A stretch of DNA of 64,000 nt. Source: Synergistaceae bacterium (GTDB lineage: Bacteria > Synergistota > Synergistia > Synergistales > Aminobacteriaceae). The number at the start of each line of letters is the position of its first letter. Position 1 is the first letter of the stretch. The notes beneath the pieces were generated by a model. The model saw nothing but the letters and a program-made list of their open reading frames with translations, had not been told where the DNA came from and did no database searches. Location: positions 1-64,000 of the forward strand of contig JAFSJJ010000020.1 in assembly GCA_017439345.1 (NCBI GenBank). Reading direction: 5' to 3'. The position numbers and the translations under genes are program-made. Of this stretch, positions 43,609 through 52,670 are shown piece after piece.

Positions 43609-44957
43609 GCTTTGATTAAGTCCTTTACTATGTTAGAGAGTCCAAGACTGTTAGAGCCCTTGATTAATATTCCGTGCCAGCCGTTAGACATGACTTTATG
43701 AAGCTCATCAAGTGCCGTCTGCCATGTATCGCAATATACATAGCGTGAGTCATCGTTAAGTGCCTCGTGCCAAATTTCGCCGATTAATATTACTGACTCT
43801 ATTTCGTCAAGCAGAGGCTTTAAATTTTCATGATACTTTGCAGAATTTTCACCAAGTTCGCGCATTTCGCCTAAGACCGCAATTTTTCCCAGAGTCTTAA
43901 CTTTTGCGAACGTAGATAACGATGCACCCATTGAGGCAGGATTAGCGTTATATGAATCATCGACTATAAATTTGCTCTCGTTGACAAAAATTACTCTGCC
44001 CCGTCCCGGTAAAGCCTGAAAGTCTCTTAGAGAGTCAGCGCATTCTTTCAGACTCAAGCCGAGTTCACGTCCTGCAGCTCCGGCAATTGCCAGGGGTAAG
44101 GCGTTATGTTTTCCCCAGACGTTCGCAGTGAATCTCGCTATTTCCTGACTCTCCCTGTGAGCTAATACGAATGACATTGCAGGCAGATTATATTCTGATG
44201 AGTCATGACTGATCACATAATCTGAATATTTGTGAACTCCTACTCCCATAGATTTAACTACATACTTAAATGCTTCTGCGAGTAACTCATTGTCATTATT
44301 GAATATTATCTTATTTAGTATCGGCGAGTGAATGATTTCTAATTTCTCGTTCAAGACCCCGTTAATATCCCCGAAGCCCTCAAGGTGAACAGGAGCTACA
44401 GCAGTCAATATTGACATCGACGGCGGAAAATACTGCGTTAACTCTTTTATCTCTCCGGGCTTATTGGCTCCGAATTCAAGTATTAATATCTCTGTCTCTA
44501 AAGGCATTGCCATTATCGTAGCAGTACAGCCTATCAACGTGTTAAAACTGCGTTCGGGTGCATGGACGTTGAAGCGTGGACTCAAAACTTTTTGAATCGC
44601 TGCCCTTGTCGTTGTCTTGCCTACACTGCCGGTGATTGCAATTATCTCATGTAAGTTATGAGCCTTTAACTTATCCGAAGCAATTTGCGCTAAGTCCCGT
44701 TCAGGTTCGTCAAGTTCGATAACAGGCACGCTAACATTTTCGGGAGCTTTACCGGTTCTGACGATTAATAATCCTGCTCCGTTCTGTATAGCTTGAGGAA
44801 TATATTTATGACCGTCAGTCTTCTCGCCTTCAAGAGCTATAAACGCGCCCCCGTTGATAACATCTCTACTGTCGGTCGCTAAGTGTGAAGGGAAATCAAG
44901 ATTTGCGAACTCACTTTTTACCCTGTCGCCGAATAATTTTTCAAGAGTCGTATTCAT
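43605..44957 (-). CDS. murF: UDP-MurNAc-tripeptide--D-alanyl-D-alanine ligase
   Basis: About 450 residues. It has ATP loop ITGSVGKTTTRAAI, central EFGANKPGEIKEL, and C-terminal VDDSYNANPASMGASL, all characteristic of MurF. The ATG at 44957 lies 2 bases past the murE stop with GGAGGG upstream; a TTG at 44978 is also in frame. It overlaps mraY by 4 bases. Confidence 0.95.
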   Translation of the reverse strand: MNTTLEKLFGDRVKSEFANLDFPSHLATDSRDVINGGAFIALEGEKTDGHKYIPQAIQNGAGLLIVRTGKAPENVSVPVIELDEPERDLAQIASDKLKAHNLHEIIAITGSVGKTTTRAAIQKVLSPRFNVHAPERSFNTLIGCTATIMAMPLETEILILEFGANKPGEIKELTQYFPPSMSILTAVAPVHLEGFGDINGVLNEKLEIIHSPILNKIIFNNDNELLAEAFKYVVKSMGVGVHKYSDYVISHDSSEYNLPAMSFVLAHRESQEIARFTANVWGKHNALPLAIAGAAGRELGLSLKECADSLRDFQALPGRGRVIFVNESKFIVDDSYNANPASMGASLSTFAKVKTLGKIAVLGEMRELGENSAKYHENLKPLLDEIESVILIGEIWHEALNDDSRYVYCDTWQTALDELHKVMSNGWHGILIKGSNSLGLSNIVKDLIKA

Positions 44958-44959
44958 GA

Positions 44960-46441
44960 TTAGTGCGAGTCCCTCCAATGCTTTACGTGTTCAGTGTCGT
45001 TAAACGGTATCTTCTTATCTTTGATCGTAATAAATTTCTCCGGGCCCTTGCCTGTGATTACGAGTATGTCGCCTGCCTTCATCGAGTCAAGTGCTGATGT
45101 TACAGCTTCTCCCCTATCAGTAATTATCTTGTAGGGAACTGTAACACCTGACGCTATAGACACTGCAATTTTCATAGGATCTTCGTCTCTTGCATTATCT
45201 GACGTAATTATAACTTCATTAGCAAATTCTGAAGCTGCCCTGCCTAATTCAGGTCTATTTTGTTCGTAGCGTCCTCCGCCGTGGCCGAATATAGAAATTA
45301 TTCTCCTGTCAGAACCTGAGAGCTTTCTCAATGTGCCTAATACACTTCTCAAAGCTGAAGGGGTATGAGCGAAATCTACGAAGACACTTGCACCGTTATT
45401 CAAATCTATTCGTTCGAGTCTGCCGGGAACTTGGGGAACATTAGCGACTCCCCTGATAATTGCATCATCGTCAACTCGTCCGCGCATTGCTGTAACTGCA
45501 CACAAAGTATTCATTATATTGAAATCTCCTATTAACGGGCTGTGAAGTTCAAGTGTCTTAAATCCTTTGGCCTCGATAACTAAATCAGTTCCGTTAATGC
45601 TTGTCTGCGAGTGAATGACCCTTGAAGCTGCCCCCTCAGTCAGTCCGAAGCCTTGAAGTCTGCCGATCTCAGCGAGTAATCTTTTGCCGTATGAGTCATC
45701 AAAATTTGCTGCTCCTGTGAAGTCCGGCTTAGTATATTTCGTGAATAATAACTTCTTGGCCTCGAAATAATTTTCCATGTCCTTGTGAAAGTCCAGATGT
45801 TCCGGATATAAATTCGTGAACACTGCTACGTCATATAATGCTCCCTTGAGTCTTCCCAAGTAAAGACCGTGTGATGAAGTCTCCATGACGCAGGCACCGC
45901 AGCCGTTCTTGACCATGTTAGCAAGTTGTCTCTGAACAATGCAGCTCTCTGGAGTCGTCCTGTCAGCGTCCTTGTCATTGACTCCATCGCTTTCGATTAT
46001 AGTACCAAGCAAGCCCGTGCGAATTCCTGAAGCCTGAAGAATACTTCTGATTATGTAGGTCGTTGTAGTCTTGCCGTTAGTGCCTGTAACTCCGACCATT
46101 AATAACTTGCCTGCCGGATTGTCATAAACGAGTGAAGATACTTCGCCTAAATAATCTCTTACATGATTAACTATAATTTGAGGAAGCTCTGAGTCAACTT
46201 CCCGCTCGCATAATATTGCACACGCACCCTTTGACTCTGCGCTGTTTATAAAGTCATGTCCGTCGGAGTTCCCGCCCTTGATAGCTGCGAATAAAGTACC
46301 CGGTTTAACGTCTCTGCTGTCTGAAATTACATCGCTGATAAAAGTTTCTGCACTAAAATTGTCCTGATTCTTTACACGGACAGTATTATTTATATCTCTT
46401 GCCTGTATAAAGTTCAGGACATCTTTAAAGTTTACGCTCAA
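44960..46441 (-). CDS. murE: UDP-MurNAc-dipeptide--diamino acid ligase
   Basis: 493 residues in the Mur ligase layout with GVTGTNGKTTTTYIIRS, TPESCIVQRQLANM and FVDFAHTPSALRSVL. The amino-acid-specificity loop reads SDNARDEDPMKIA. It keeps the Arg of the DNPR motif found in meso-diaminopimelate-adding MurE, rather than the Lys-type variants, so mDAP peptidoglycan is predicted. Confidence 0.94.
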   Translation of the reverse strand: MSVNFKDVLNFIQARDINNTVRVKNQDNFSAETFISDVISDSRDVKPGTLFAAIKGGNSDGHDFINSAESKGACAILCEREVDSELPQIIVNHVRDYLGEVSSLVYDNPAGKLLMVGVTGTNGKTTTTYIIRSILQASGIRTGLLGTIIESDGVNDKDADRTTPESCIVQRQLANMVKNGCGACVMETSSHGLYLGRLKGALYDVAVFTNLYPEHLDFHKDMENYFEAKKLLFTKYTKPDFTGAANFDDSYGKRLLAEIGRLQGFGLTEGAASRVIHSQTSINGTDLVIEAKGFKTLELHSPLIGDFNIMNTLCAVTAMRGRVDDDAIIRGVANVPQVPGRLERIDLNNGASVFVDFAHTPSALRSVLGTLRKLSGSDRRIISIFGHGGGRYEQNRPELGRAASEFANEVIITSDNARDEDPMKIAVSIASGVTVPYKIITDRGEAVTSALDSMKAGDILVITGKGPEKFITIKDKKIPFNDTEHVKHWRDSH

Positions 46442-46490
46442 GTTTTAAACCTGCTTTCGTGAAAAAATTTTTATGAGTATATATTATTTA

Positions 46491-48179
46491 TCACGAAAAG
46501 TATTCAAGTTCTGCCATTTCCTCGACTATTGCCTTGAACGGTGGAGCAGCTAATTCACCGCCGTAATATCTTCCGCTGGTAGGTTCGCCGATAACGACGA
46601 GCATTAAATATTTTGGATCACTGTACGGCCAGAAGCCTATAAACGAAGCAACGTATCTATTTCGCGAATATCTGCCTCCTTCAGGTACCTGAGCAGTTCC
46701 CGTCTTGCCTGCTAATTCCGTGATTGTCGTAGCTGCCCTCTTGCCTGTACCTTCAAGGACTACCCTGCGCATTGCCGCTCGAATCCATTCTGCTGTCTCA
46801 GGTGTATAGACTTCCCGCATGACTTTAGGTTCACCCTTGTAGACTACTTCACCCAGTGAATTAACAGCTTCTTTCACGATATAGGGACTCATTAACTTGC
46901 CTCCATTGACTATTGCAGACATCGCCGTAGCCAATTGCAAAGGAGTTACTGCCAAGCCCTGACCTATTGCTATATTCGCAGGAGTAACACCTCGCCAGTT
47001 CTCAGGATATGGAAGGATGCCCCTTGCCACTCCGGGAAGTTCTATATCGCTCTCAGTGCCGAAGCCCAATGCAAGCAAGCTCTCATACATTTTAGTCTTC
47101 TCTGCTCTGACTCCTATTTGAGCCATTCCTACATTTGAAGATTTTATTAATAAATGCGCTGTATCTATATTGCCCATTGCCGTAGGATATGCTTCTGTTA
47201 TATAACCGTCAGCAACTTTGTATCTTGCAGGACAGAAGAACATCTCATCACGTCTTGCCCAGCCCCTTTCGAGAGCTACTCCCAAATATATAGGCTTGAA
47301 AGTTGATCCGGGTTCATAGCCTCGACTCACTACGCCGTTAGATAACGCTTCCATAGTTAAAGACTTTCTGTTATCAGGGTCATACGTAGGCCAGCTTGCC
47401 ATCGCGTAAATTTCTCCTGTATTAGGATTCATGCAGACACATGCTGCCCATTTAGCTCCGTCATCTTTTGCTGCCTTGAATAAATGCTTCTCGACTACGT
47501 ATTGAATTCTGCTGTCAAGTGTCAGCGTAACAACTGGAGTAACGTGCCTGCGTTCGGGTTCGCGTTCTAACATTGAGGCCGGCTGAGTCCCCGGTCTGCG
47601 AACAACTATTTTTTGTCCTGGAGGATTATATAAAGTCGAGTCCCATGCCTGCTCTATTCCTGCGAGTCCCCTGTTGTCGGTGTTGCAGAAGCCTAAAACG
47701 TGAGACATTAATCTTTGATTCGTATATTTCCTGTAGGGTTCATCTATTTCGATAAGTGCCTTAGTGTTTCGCATTAACAATCTGAATCTTTTCGTTAAGT
47801 TTTCAGGTGCCTTGTGAGTTATCCATAGAAAGCGCGACTTAGTACCCATTGCATTAGTTATCTTTTGCATTATATCCGGTGAGATAACTTGTGCGAGTTC
47901 GGGAAGGTCTTCCTGATTTATCATCGATGGATCAATTGCAAACGCAGGGAGGGCTTCTGTCATGACTAAAGCATTTCCCTTAACGTCCTGAATAATTCCG
48001 CGCGTAGACTTAAGAGGAACTTTCCGCCAGTACTGGTGCTGAGACTGCTGAACTACTCTAGGATTCGGCCAGCAGTGTCTGGCTGTCAAAGTTGCGCCTA
48101 TGATGATAAAGAATAATACAAATAATATCCAAGGGTTGCCAGCTCTGCCCCTGCGGACTCGTTTCTTGTGTGAAGCCAT
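46491..48179 (-). CDS. ftsI: Penicillin-binding protein, septal transpeptidase FtsI-like
   Basis: 562 residues. A single N-terminal membrane helix (WILFVLFFIIIGATLTA) is followed by a PBP dimerisation domain and a transpeptidase domain. The active-site motifs are SxxK in EPGSTFKPI, SxN in KSSNVGMA and KTG in AGKTGTAQVPEGG. No PASTA domains are attached. It cross-links septal peptidoglycan in partnership with FtsW. It lies 30 bases after the ftsL-like gene, in the canonical dcw position. Confidence 0.93.
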   Translation of the reverse strand: MASHKKRVRRGRAGNPWILFVLFFIIIGATLTARHCWPNPRVVQQSQHQYWRKVPLKSTRGIIQDVKGNALVMTEALPAFAIDPSMINQEDLPELAQVISPDIMQKITNAMGTKSRFLWITHKAPENLTKRFRLLMRNTKALIEIDEPYRKYTNQRLMSHVLGFCNTDNRGLAGIEQAWDSTLYNPPGQKIVVRRPGTQPASMLEREPERRHVTPVVTLTLDSRIQYVVEKHLFKAAKDDGAKWAACVCMNPNTGEIYAMASWPTYDPDNRKSLTMEALSNGVVSRGYEPGSTFKPIYLGVALERGWARRDEMFFCPARYKVADGYITEAYPTAMGNIDTAHLLIKSSNVGMAQIGVRAEKTKMYESLLALGFGTESDIELPGVARGILPYPENWRGVTPANIAIGQGLAVTPLQLATAMSAIVNGGKLMSPYIVKEAVNSLGEVVYKGEPKVMREVYTPETAEWIRAAMRRVVLEGTGKRAATTITELAGKTGTAQVPEGGRYSRNRYVASFIGFWPYSDPKYLMLVVIGEPTSGRYYGGELAAPPFKAIVEEMAELEYFS

Positions 48180-48209
48180 GTTGTGAATGAGAATGAGTGA
48201 ATTGTTATC

Positions 48210-48596
48210 TTACTGTCTCCCGAAGAGCCATGCGAGACTCGATCTCCAGCCCGTGCGCCTTGAGTCATTATTATTATTCGATGCCGCAAGACCTGTGCTT
48301 CTGACTCTGATTGAAAGGGTCTCAGCCTTGAGAACTTTCTGCATTCCCAGACTCTCTTTGCAGTACGAGTAAATTCTTATGGGTGCAACAAGAGCAGATA
48401 ACTCCTGACGCAGCATAACTTCTTCATCTGAATATTTCTGAATGGATTGATTGACTGACTCAAGATAATAAGCCAATCGTGCAGCATGGAATCTCAATAT
48501 GCCGAGTCCTATAACAAGACCTACTGCTACACTTAAGGCAGCGACAAATTTTAATGTTATCCTGAATTTGTTTTTGTTTTTATTTGATTTACGCAC
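48210..48596 (-). CDS. FtsL-like small division protein
   Basis: 128 residues. It has a basic N-terminus, one membrane helix (KFVAALSVAVGLVIGLGILRF) and a short periplasmic coiled coil (YLESVNQSIQKYSDEEVMLRQELSAL), then a variable tail. Sequence alone is weak, but topology and its place between rsmH and ftsI fit FtsL, which bridges FtsQ and FtsI/FtsW. Confidence 0.7.
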   Translation of the reverse strand: MRKSNKNKNKFRITLKFVAALSVAVGLVIGLGILRFHAARLAYYLESVNQSIQKYSDEEVMLRQELSALVAPIRIYSYCKESLGMQKVLKAETLSIRVRSTGLAASNNNNDSRRTGWRSSLAWLFGRQ

Positions 48597-48654
48597 TCTC
48601 CTTCGCCCCCTGATTCCTTCCCTGAAAAAATTTTGAAAAACTTATTGCGTGAAT

Positions 48655-48663
48655 ATAATAGCA
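48655..48663 (-). promoter_or_regulatory. Internal extended -10 promoter ahead of ftsL
   Basis: TG-C-TATTAT on the minus strand in the 90-base gap between rsmH and the ftsL-like gene. It may allow part of the cluster to be transcribed independently of rsmH. Confidence 0.4.
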
Positions 48664-48686
48664 TAATTTGCTAAAAATACCTAGTG

Positions 48687-49598
48687 CTAAATCAGAAATT
48701 TTGCGTTGTATTTTATCGTTAAGAATGCCCTTAACTTTGCGCTTCGAGCTTTGTAGTTATTCCCGATCTCTGAATCCGAAGGCGTCAACGGGTGCTTTGT
48801 CAATATTCTGCCTTTGTTATCATTCTGCCATTGTCTGAACGAGTGCTTTATTATCCTGTCCTCGAGCGAATGATACGACACGAATATAATTAATGCATCG
48901 TGATTTATTTTTTCAAGAGTCATTATCACCCTTTCAAGTTCTTCTGTTTCATTATTCACGTAAATTCTTAATGCCTGAAAGACTCTCCGCGCCGGGTGAG
49001 TTCCCATTTTTCTTTGGACAGGCTGAGGCAATGCACTTCTTATCACATTAACAAGTTCTGAAGTCGTATTGATGGCTGATTTATTTTTCTTTATCGCAGA
49101 AGCTATTAACCGTGAAAATTTCTCTTCGCCGTAATCATAAAAAATTTTCGCAAGAGTCTTCTCATCAGATTCTCTTAACACGTCCGCAGCAGTCATCGAG
49201 TCGCCTGAAGGATTCATTCTCATGTCTAAGAGTCCTTCAGAGTTGAACGAGAAGCCGCGCTCAGGAAGAGTCAACTGCATGTTAGAGACTCCTAAATCAA
49301 ACATGAAGACATCAAACGGAGCGTGATTATTAATTATCGTGTCCATGTCTCCGAAGTTTGCGTGAATGGCTTCAAAGCGTGAAGTGTCCTCGTAGTCTTT
49401 GAGTCTCTCTCGTGAGAGTCTTATTGCTTCTTCGTCTCTATCAAGGCCAAGAACGTACGAGTCACCGAATCTTTCGAGCACTGCCTGAGAGTAGCCGCCG
49501 AGTCCGAGTGTTGCGTCAAGTATTCTTAAGTGTGATTTATTTGCATGAGTCGTAATTAATTCGAGAACTTCATTTAACATTACAGGTATGTGATTCAT
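48687..49598 (-). CDS. rsmH: 16S rRNA (cytosine(1402)-N(4))-methyltransferase
   Basis: 303 residues, the first gene of the dcw cluster here. It has HIPVMLNEVLELI at the start, SAM loop DATLGLGGYSQAVLE, MFDLGVSNMQL, and C-terminal YHSLEDRIIKHSFR. It methylates C1402 of 16S rRNA. The usual upstream mraZ is not present. Confidence 0.95.
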   Translation of the reverse strand: MNHIPVMLNEVLELITTHANKSHLRILDATLGLGGYSQAVLERFGDSYVLGLDRDEEAIRLSRERLKDYEDTSRFEAIHANFGDMDTIINNHAPFDVFMFDLGVSNMQLTLPERGFSFNSEGLLDMRMNPSGDSMTAADVLRESDEKTLAKIFYDYGEEKFSRLIASAIKKNKSAINTTSELVNVIRSALPQPVQRKMGTHPARRVFQALRIYVNNETEELERVIMTLEKINHDALIIFVSYHSLEDRIIKHSFRQWQNDNKGRILTKHPLTPSDSEIGNNYKARSAKLRAFLTIKYNAKFLI

Positions 49599-49626
49599 TT
49601 TGTGATTCGATTCCTTTTTTGCGAGT

Positions 49627-49635
49627 ATGATAGCA
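49627..49635 (-). promoter_or_regulatory. Extended -10 promoter of the dcw (rsmH) operon
   Basis: TG-C-TATCAT on the minus strand, about 29 bases upstream of the rsmH ATG. It lies in the 350-base spacer between rsmH and the divergent winged-helix gene. That spacer otherwise holds only the palindromic repeat copy B and A+T-rich sequence. Confidence 0.45.
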
Positions 49636-49671
49636 CATCGATAAAGTCAGCGTGCGAATGAATCTTTTACT

Positions 49672-49720
49672 TATTTACTCAGTCTACGCAGTAGGCTGGG
49701 TGGGTGGGTGGGGGTAAATA
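49672..49720 (+). repeat. 49-bp G-rich palindromic element, copy B
   Basis: TATTTAC terminus, an 11-bp hairpin (ACTCAGTCTAC over GCA to GTAGGCTGGGT, G-U pairs allowed), the tract GGGTGGGTGGGG, and complementary terminus GTAAATA. Copy A (42610-42658) is inverted relative to it. The two bracket the rsmH-ftsL-ftsI-murE-murF-mraY block. The shape recalls REP-type elements mobilised in trans. Confidence 0.85.
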
Positions 49721-49948
49721 ACACTTGCCTTTTACGTGCCTTGCATAAACATTGAAGAGCTAGCAAAAATTTTTTCTGTGTGAAGTCTTGCAGCTTATAA
49801 ACGAGTCAAAACTTTTTGTATTAGTAATTGTATTAGTAACTCGGTGAGTGATTTGTGAATAAGCAAACATGCAGTAAAATTATAAATCACGTTCAGAATA
49901 ATATAAATAACAGCCAGACAAAATTTTTTTAGCAAGGTGTGATCATCA

Positions 49949-50734
49949 ATGCCCGTAAAAAATGCTGTTGAAATCGTACAGGAAATTATTAACATGCAGA
50001 AACGCCCCTTCATGACAGTCAAGAACTTAGCTCTTGTAATGGGTGCTCAGTTACGAAGGCAGTTAGGACTCGAAGACTGTAAAACAAGTGCAGAAATAAA
50101 ACGCGCTCTTGAACCCCTACTAGGCGGCAAATTTATTTTTCACAAGAAAGGTGCTTTTCTTTATATTCTCGTTCCCTGTGATCCTGTTGACTTAGTCAGA
50201 ACCGAACTCTCAACCGAACAGCCCAAAGGTGCAGCAGGTATCGCTTCAGTATTGCCGTACTCGAAAGCTGACGTATCGAGAATATTGAATCACCTGTTAG
50301 ACACAGGAGAAGCGAAATTGATTCTTAGTGAAAATCTTGCAACTAGAATTATAGCTACAGGTCATAAAGCAGCCGATACGCATGAAGTTTACGAGTTTAA
50401 CTCAGAGTCAGAGTCAGAGCCTGAGCCGGAGTCTAAAGCACAGCAGGGACTCGAGCAAGTGCAGGAGTCAAATTTAAGTTTCAGTCAGAAGAAATTCATT
50501 AACGCACTTAGAGAACTTGACAACGGAAATTATTTCGTGAAAATTTTTGCATTGCGTCAAAAACTTAACTGGCCCCGCGAAGTCTTTGATGACATGTTAA
50601 GAGAACTCAGGGACAAAGAAATTATTCAGATGCACATAGCTGACACGACTCTAATGACTCCTGATGAAGTTAATGACTGCTTTATCGACGAGAATAATTA
50701 CAGAATGGGAACGGTAACGCTAAATGCCAGATAA
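49949..50734 (+). CDS. Multi-winged-helix protein, first gene of an ATPase/nuclease/pseudopilin operon
   Basis: 261 residues, no family recognised with confidence. Three winged-helix-like segments can be seen: residues 5-85 (NAVEIVQEII...KGAFLYILVP), 95-135 (GIASVLPYSKADVSRILNHLLDTGEAKLIL) and 170-235 (SFSQKKFINALREL...FDDMLRELRDKEIIQMHI). The second and third are split by an acidic Ser-Glu-Pro linker. No membrane segment is present. Its end overlaps the ATPase start by 11 bases. It is probably a DNA-binding or adaptor partner of that ATPase. Confidence 0.65.
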   Translation: MPVKNAVEIVQEIINMQKRPFMTVKNLALVMGAQLRRQLGLEDCKTSAEIKRALEPLLGGKFIFHKKGAFLYILVPCDPVDLVRTELSTEQPKGAAGIASVLPYSKADVSRILNHLLDTGEAKLILSENLATRIIATGHKAADTHEVYEFNSESESEPEPESKAQQGLEQVQESNLSFSQKKFINALRELDNGNYFVKIFALRQKLNWPREVFDDMLRELRDKEIIQMHIADTTLMTPDEVNDCFIDENNYRMGTVTLNAR

Positions 50735-52667
50735 CAACGCAATAATTCAAGCACTCAAAGAAAACAATCCGTTTATGTCGTCAGCTTCTCCCCTGCCTTG
50801 GGATAACAATACGCCTGACTTGGTGCAGCTCAACCGTGAAGCTTCGGATGAGATAGAGCAGCTTATACTTCACAAGAGACGTTTGCCTTCAACTCCTCTT
50901 GCAGGTTTAGTCTTAGGTGAACCGGGCAGCGGAAAGACCCACATGCTGACCAGAATGCTTAGGAAACTGAGGAAACATGCAAAGCTGGCTATATTCGTTA
51001 CTGTAAAGACATTCGTAGACTCTGAAAGCGTAACATATGATCTTCTCTCAGAGATTCTTATAAGCCTTTCGCAGGTTCACAGTTCCGGCAAGTCCCAATT
51101 TGATATGCTGGTTAATGAAGTCATGAGATCATATAATGAACGCAGACTCAATGACGGCTTCACTGACATCAGCAAAATTGACATGAGGACTTATCTGGCT
51201 AAAGACATGAAAGGGATAAATAAAAACGTCCTGAAGTGTTTAATGCTCTACATAACGACTACTGACGAGAGCGTTAAATGGCAGATTATTGACTGGCTGC
51301 GTGAAGGTCTCGATGAGGAAGAATCGCACCAGCTTGGCCTGCCTGTCCGTGATGTAAGCTCGATGTCTATTGCAACGCGCGAGAATGAAGCTCAGAAAAT
51401 TTTATTATCTCTGGGATTACTGCTAAGTTATGCTAATGTGCCTATGATTATATGCTTTGACCAGCTCGACGCAATGAAGAGTCATGAATTAATAGCAGCA
51501 TGGGGCAGCGTAATTAATCTGCTCGTAAATGACTTGCAGGGTGTCCTGCCTTTATGCTTCCTGAGATTCACTATATGGAACGACTTTATCAAGCCTTATT
51601 TAGATACTCCTGTTATACAGCGTCTTGAACATCACATAATCGTAATGAAAGAGTGTTCGCTTGCTCAGGCAAAGTTATTAATTCGCGGCAGAGTAGACGC
51701 AGCCTTCGAGAATAGTAATCCCGAAGAGAAATATAACTGGTTAATGTCTAGACTCGATAAAAAATTAAAGCCGGGATTCTCCCCTCGAATGGTAATCGAT
51801 CTTGCTAATAAAGAAATACAAGATGCAAAGCCTGATGATGATAACGGAGGCAGTAAAGACGGCAGCGGCAGTAATAATAATAATGATGACAAGAAAGAAA
51901 TCTTCAAGATTATCCGGAATGCCTATAGCGAAGAATGCAGAAAGATAAAAGCTCAGCCCTCAGCATATCCCCCGAATCCTGATCACATAGCTATAGCTCT
52001 TGAAGTGTGGCTGAAGTTTCATGAAGGCTTTGAAGCAACCAGATACAAAGATAAACGGCACTTGAAGATTCGCGGCAGATACAAGGGCAGAGATTACGCG
52101 TTCTATATAGTTACGGCAAAGATAGCTTACTTGGCAATCGGTGCTATGAAACAGGGAATAAAATTAATGGAAGATAATCCCGGCATGCGGTGCTTTTATA
52201 TTTCAGAGGCAAAATTTCACGCTCCAAGCAGGAAGAAGTCAAATGAGACTCTTGAAGACTTCAAAGACTCCGGCGGACGTGCTTATATTATCAAAGAAGA
52301 TGATCGCGCAGGCTGGTACGGACTCAAAGCTCTTATAGACAGAGTAGACAACGGCGATGTTGATTTATTATTAGCTTCAGGGATCAGGACGGCAACACGT
52401 GAGGACATGAAAGACTTCATGCTTAGTCTAAAACCTGTAGAGATTGAAATTGATTATAACAAACTCGGCTATAAACTTATGGACATAATAAAAGTTTCGC
52501 CCATGAAGATATTAGCGGCTAATAAGGCAGTCGAGCTTCTGGCAGAGAAGAAAATAATAATTTCTGACTCAGAGTTAATTGCGTTCGTGAAATCTAATCT
52601 TGATGTATTCAAAATATTTGAGTCAAAGAATGAGATGTTAATAGGCTTGACCGGCAAGAGTAAATAA
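50724..52667 (+). CDS. AAA-type P-loop ATPase of an undefined nuclease module
   Basis: 647 residues. Walker A GLVLGEPGSGKTHML is near residues 62-76, and Walker B MIICFDQLDAM near 236-246. An N-terminal NPFMSSASPLPW motif and an ORC/Cdc6- or KAP-like helical region (about 80-380) are followed by a Gly/Ser/Asn/Asp-rich linker (about 372-392). A separate C-terminal alpha/beta domain (about 410-560: HLKIRGRYKGRDYAFYIV, RCFYISEAKFH, RAYIIKEDD) has an E-x-K-like spot but no confirmed nuclease motif. It is cytoplasmic. The Cas4-like gene follows after 3 bases. The function is not known; DNA processing or defence is inferred from the partners. Confidence 0.7.
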   Translation: MPDNNAIIQALKENNPFMSSASPLPWDNNTPDLVQLNREASDEIEQLILHKRRLPSTPLAGLVLGEPGSGKTHMLTRMLRKLRKHAKLAIFVTVKTFVDSESVTYDLLSEILISLSQVHSSGKSQFDMLVNEVMRSYNERRLNDGFTDISKIDMRTYLAKDMKGINKNVLKCLMLYITTTDESVKWQIIDWLREGLDEEESHQLGLPVRDVSSMSIATRENEAQKILLSLGLLLSYANVPMIICFDQLDAMKSHELIAAWGSVINLLVNDLQGVLPLCFLRFTIWNDFIKPYLDTPVIQRLEHHIIVMKECSLAQAKLLIRGRVDAAFENSNPEEKYNWLMSRLDKKLKPGFSPRMVIDLANKEIQDAKPDDDNGGSKDGSGSNNNNDDKKEIFKIIRNAYSEECRKIKAQPSAYPPNPDHIAIALEVWLKFHEGFEATRYKDKRHLKIRGRYKGRDYAFYIVTAKIAYLAIGAMKQGIKLMEDNPGMRCFYISEAKFHAPSRKKSNETLEDFKDSGGRAYIIKEDDRAGWYGLKALIDRVDNGDVDLLLASGIRTATREDMKDFMLSLKPVEIEIDYNKLGYKLMDIIKVSPMKILAANKAVELLAEKKIIISDSELIAFVKSNLDVFKIFESKNEMLIGLTGKSK

Positions 52668-52670
52668 TAA

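Noticed and set aside
46935-47138. Small plus-strand open frames inside ftsI, murE and other minus-strand genes
   Set aside because: They are antisense shadows of well-supported genes with no ribosome-binding sites or recognisable products.
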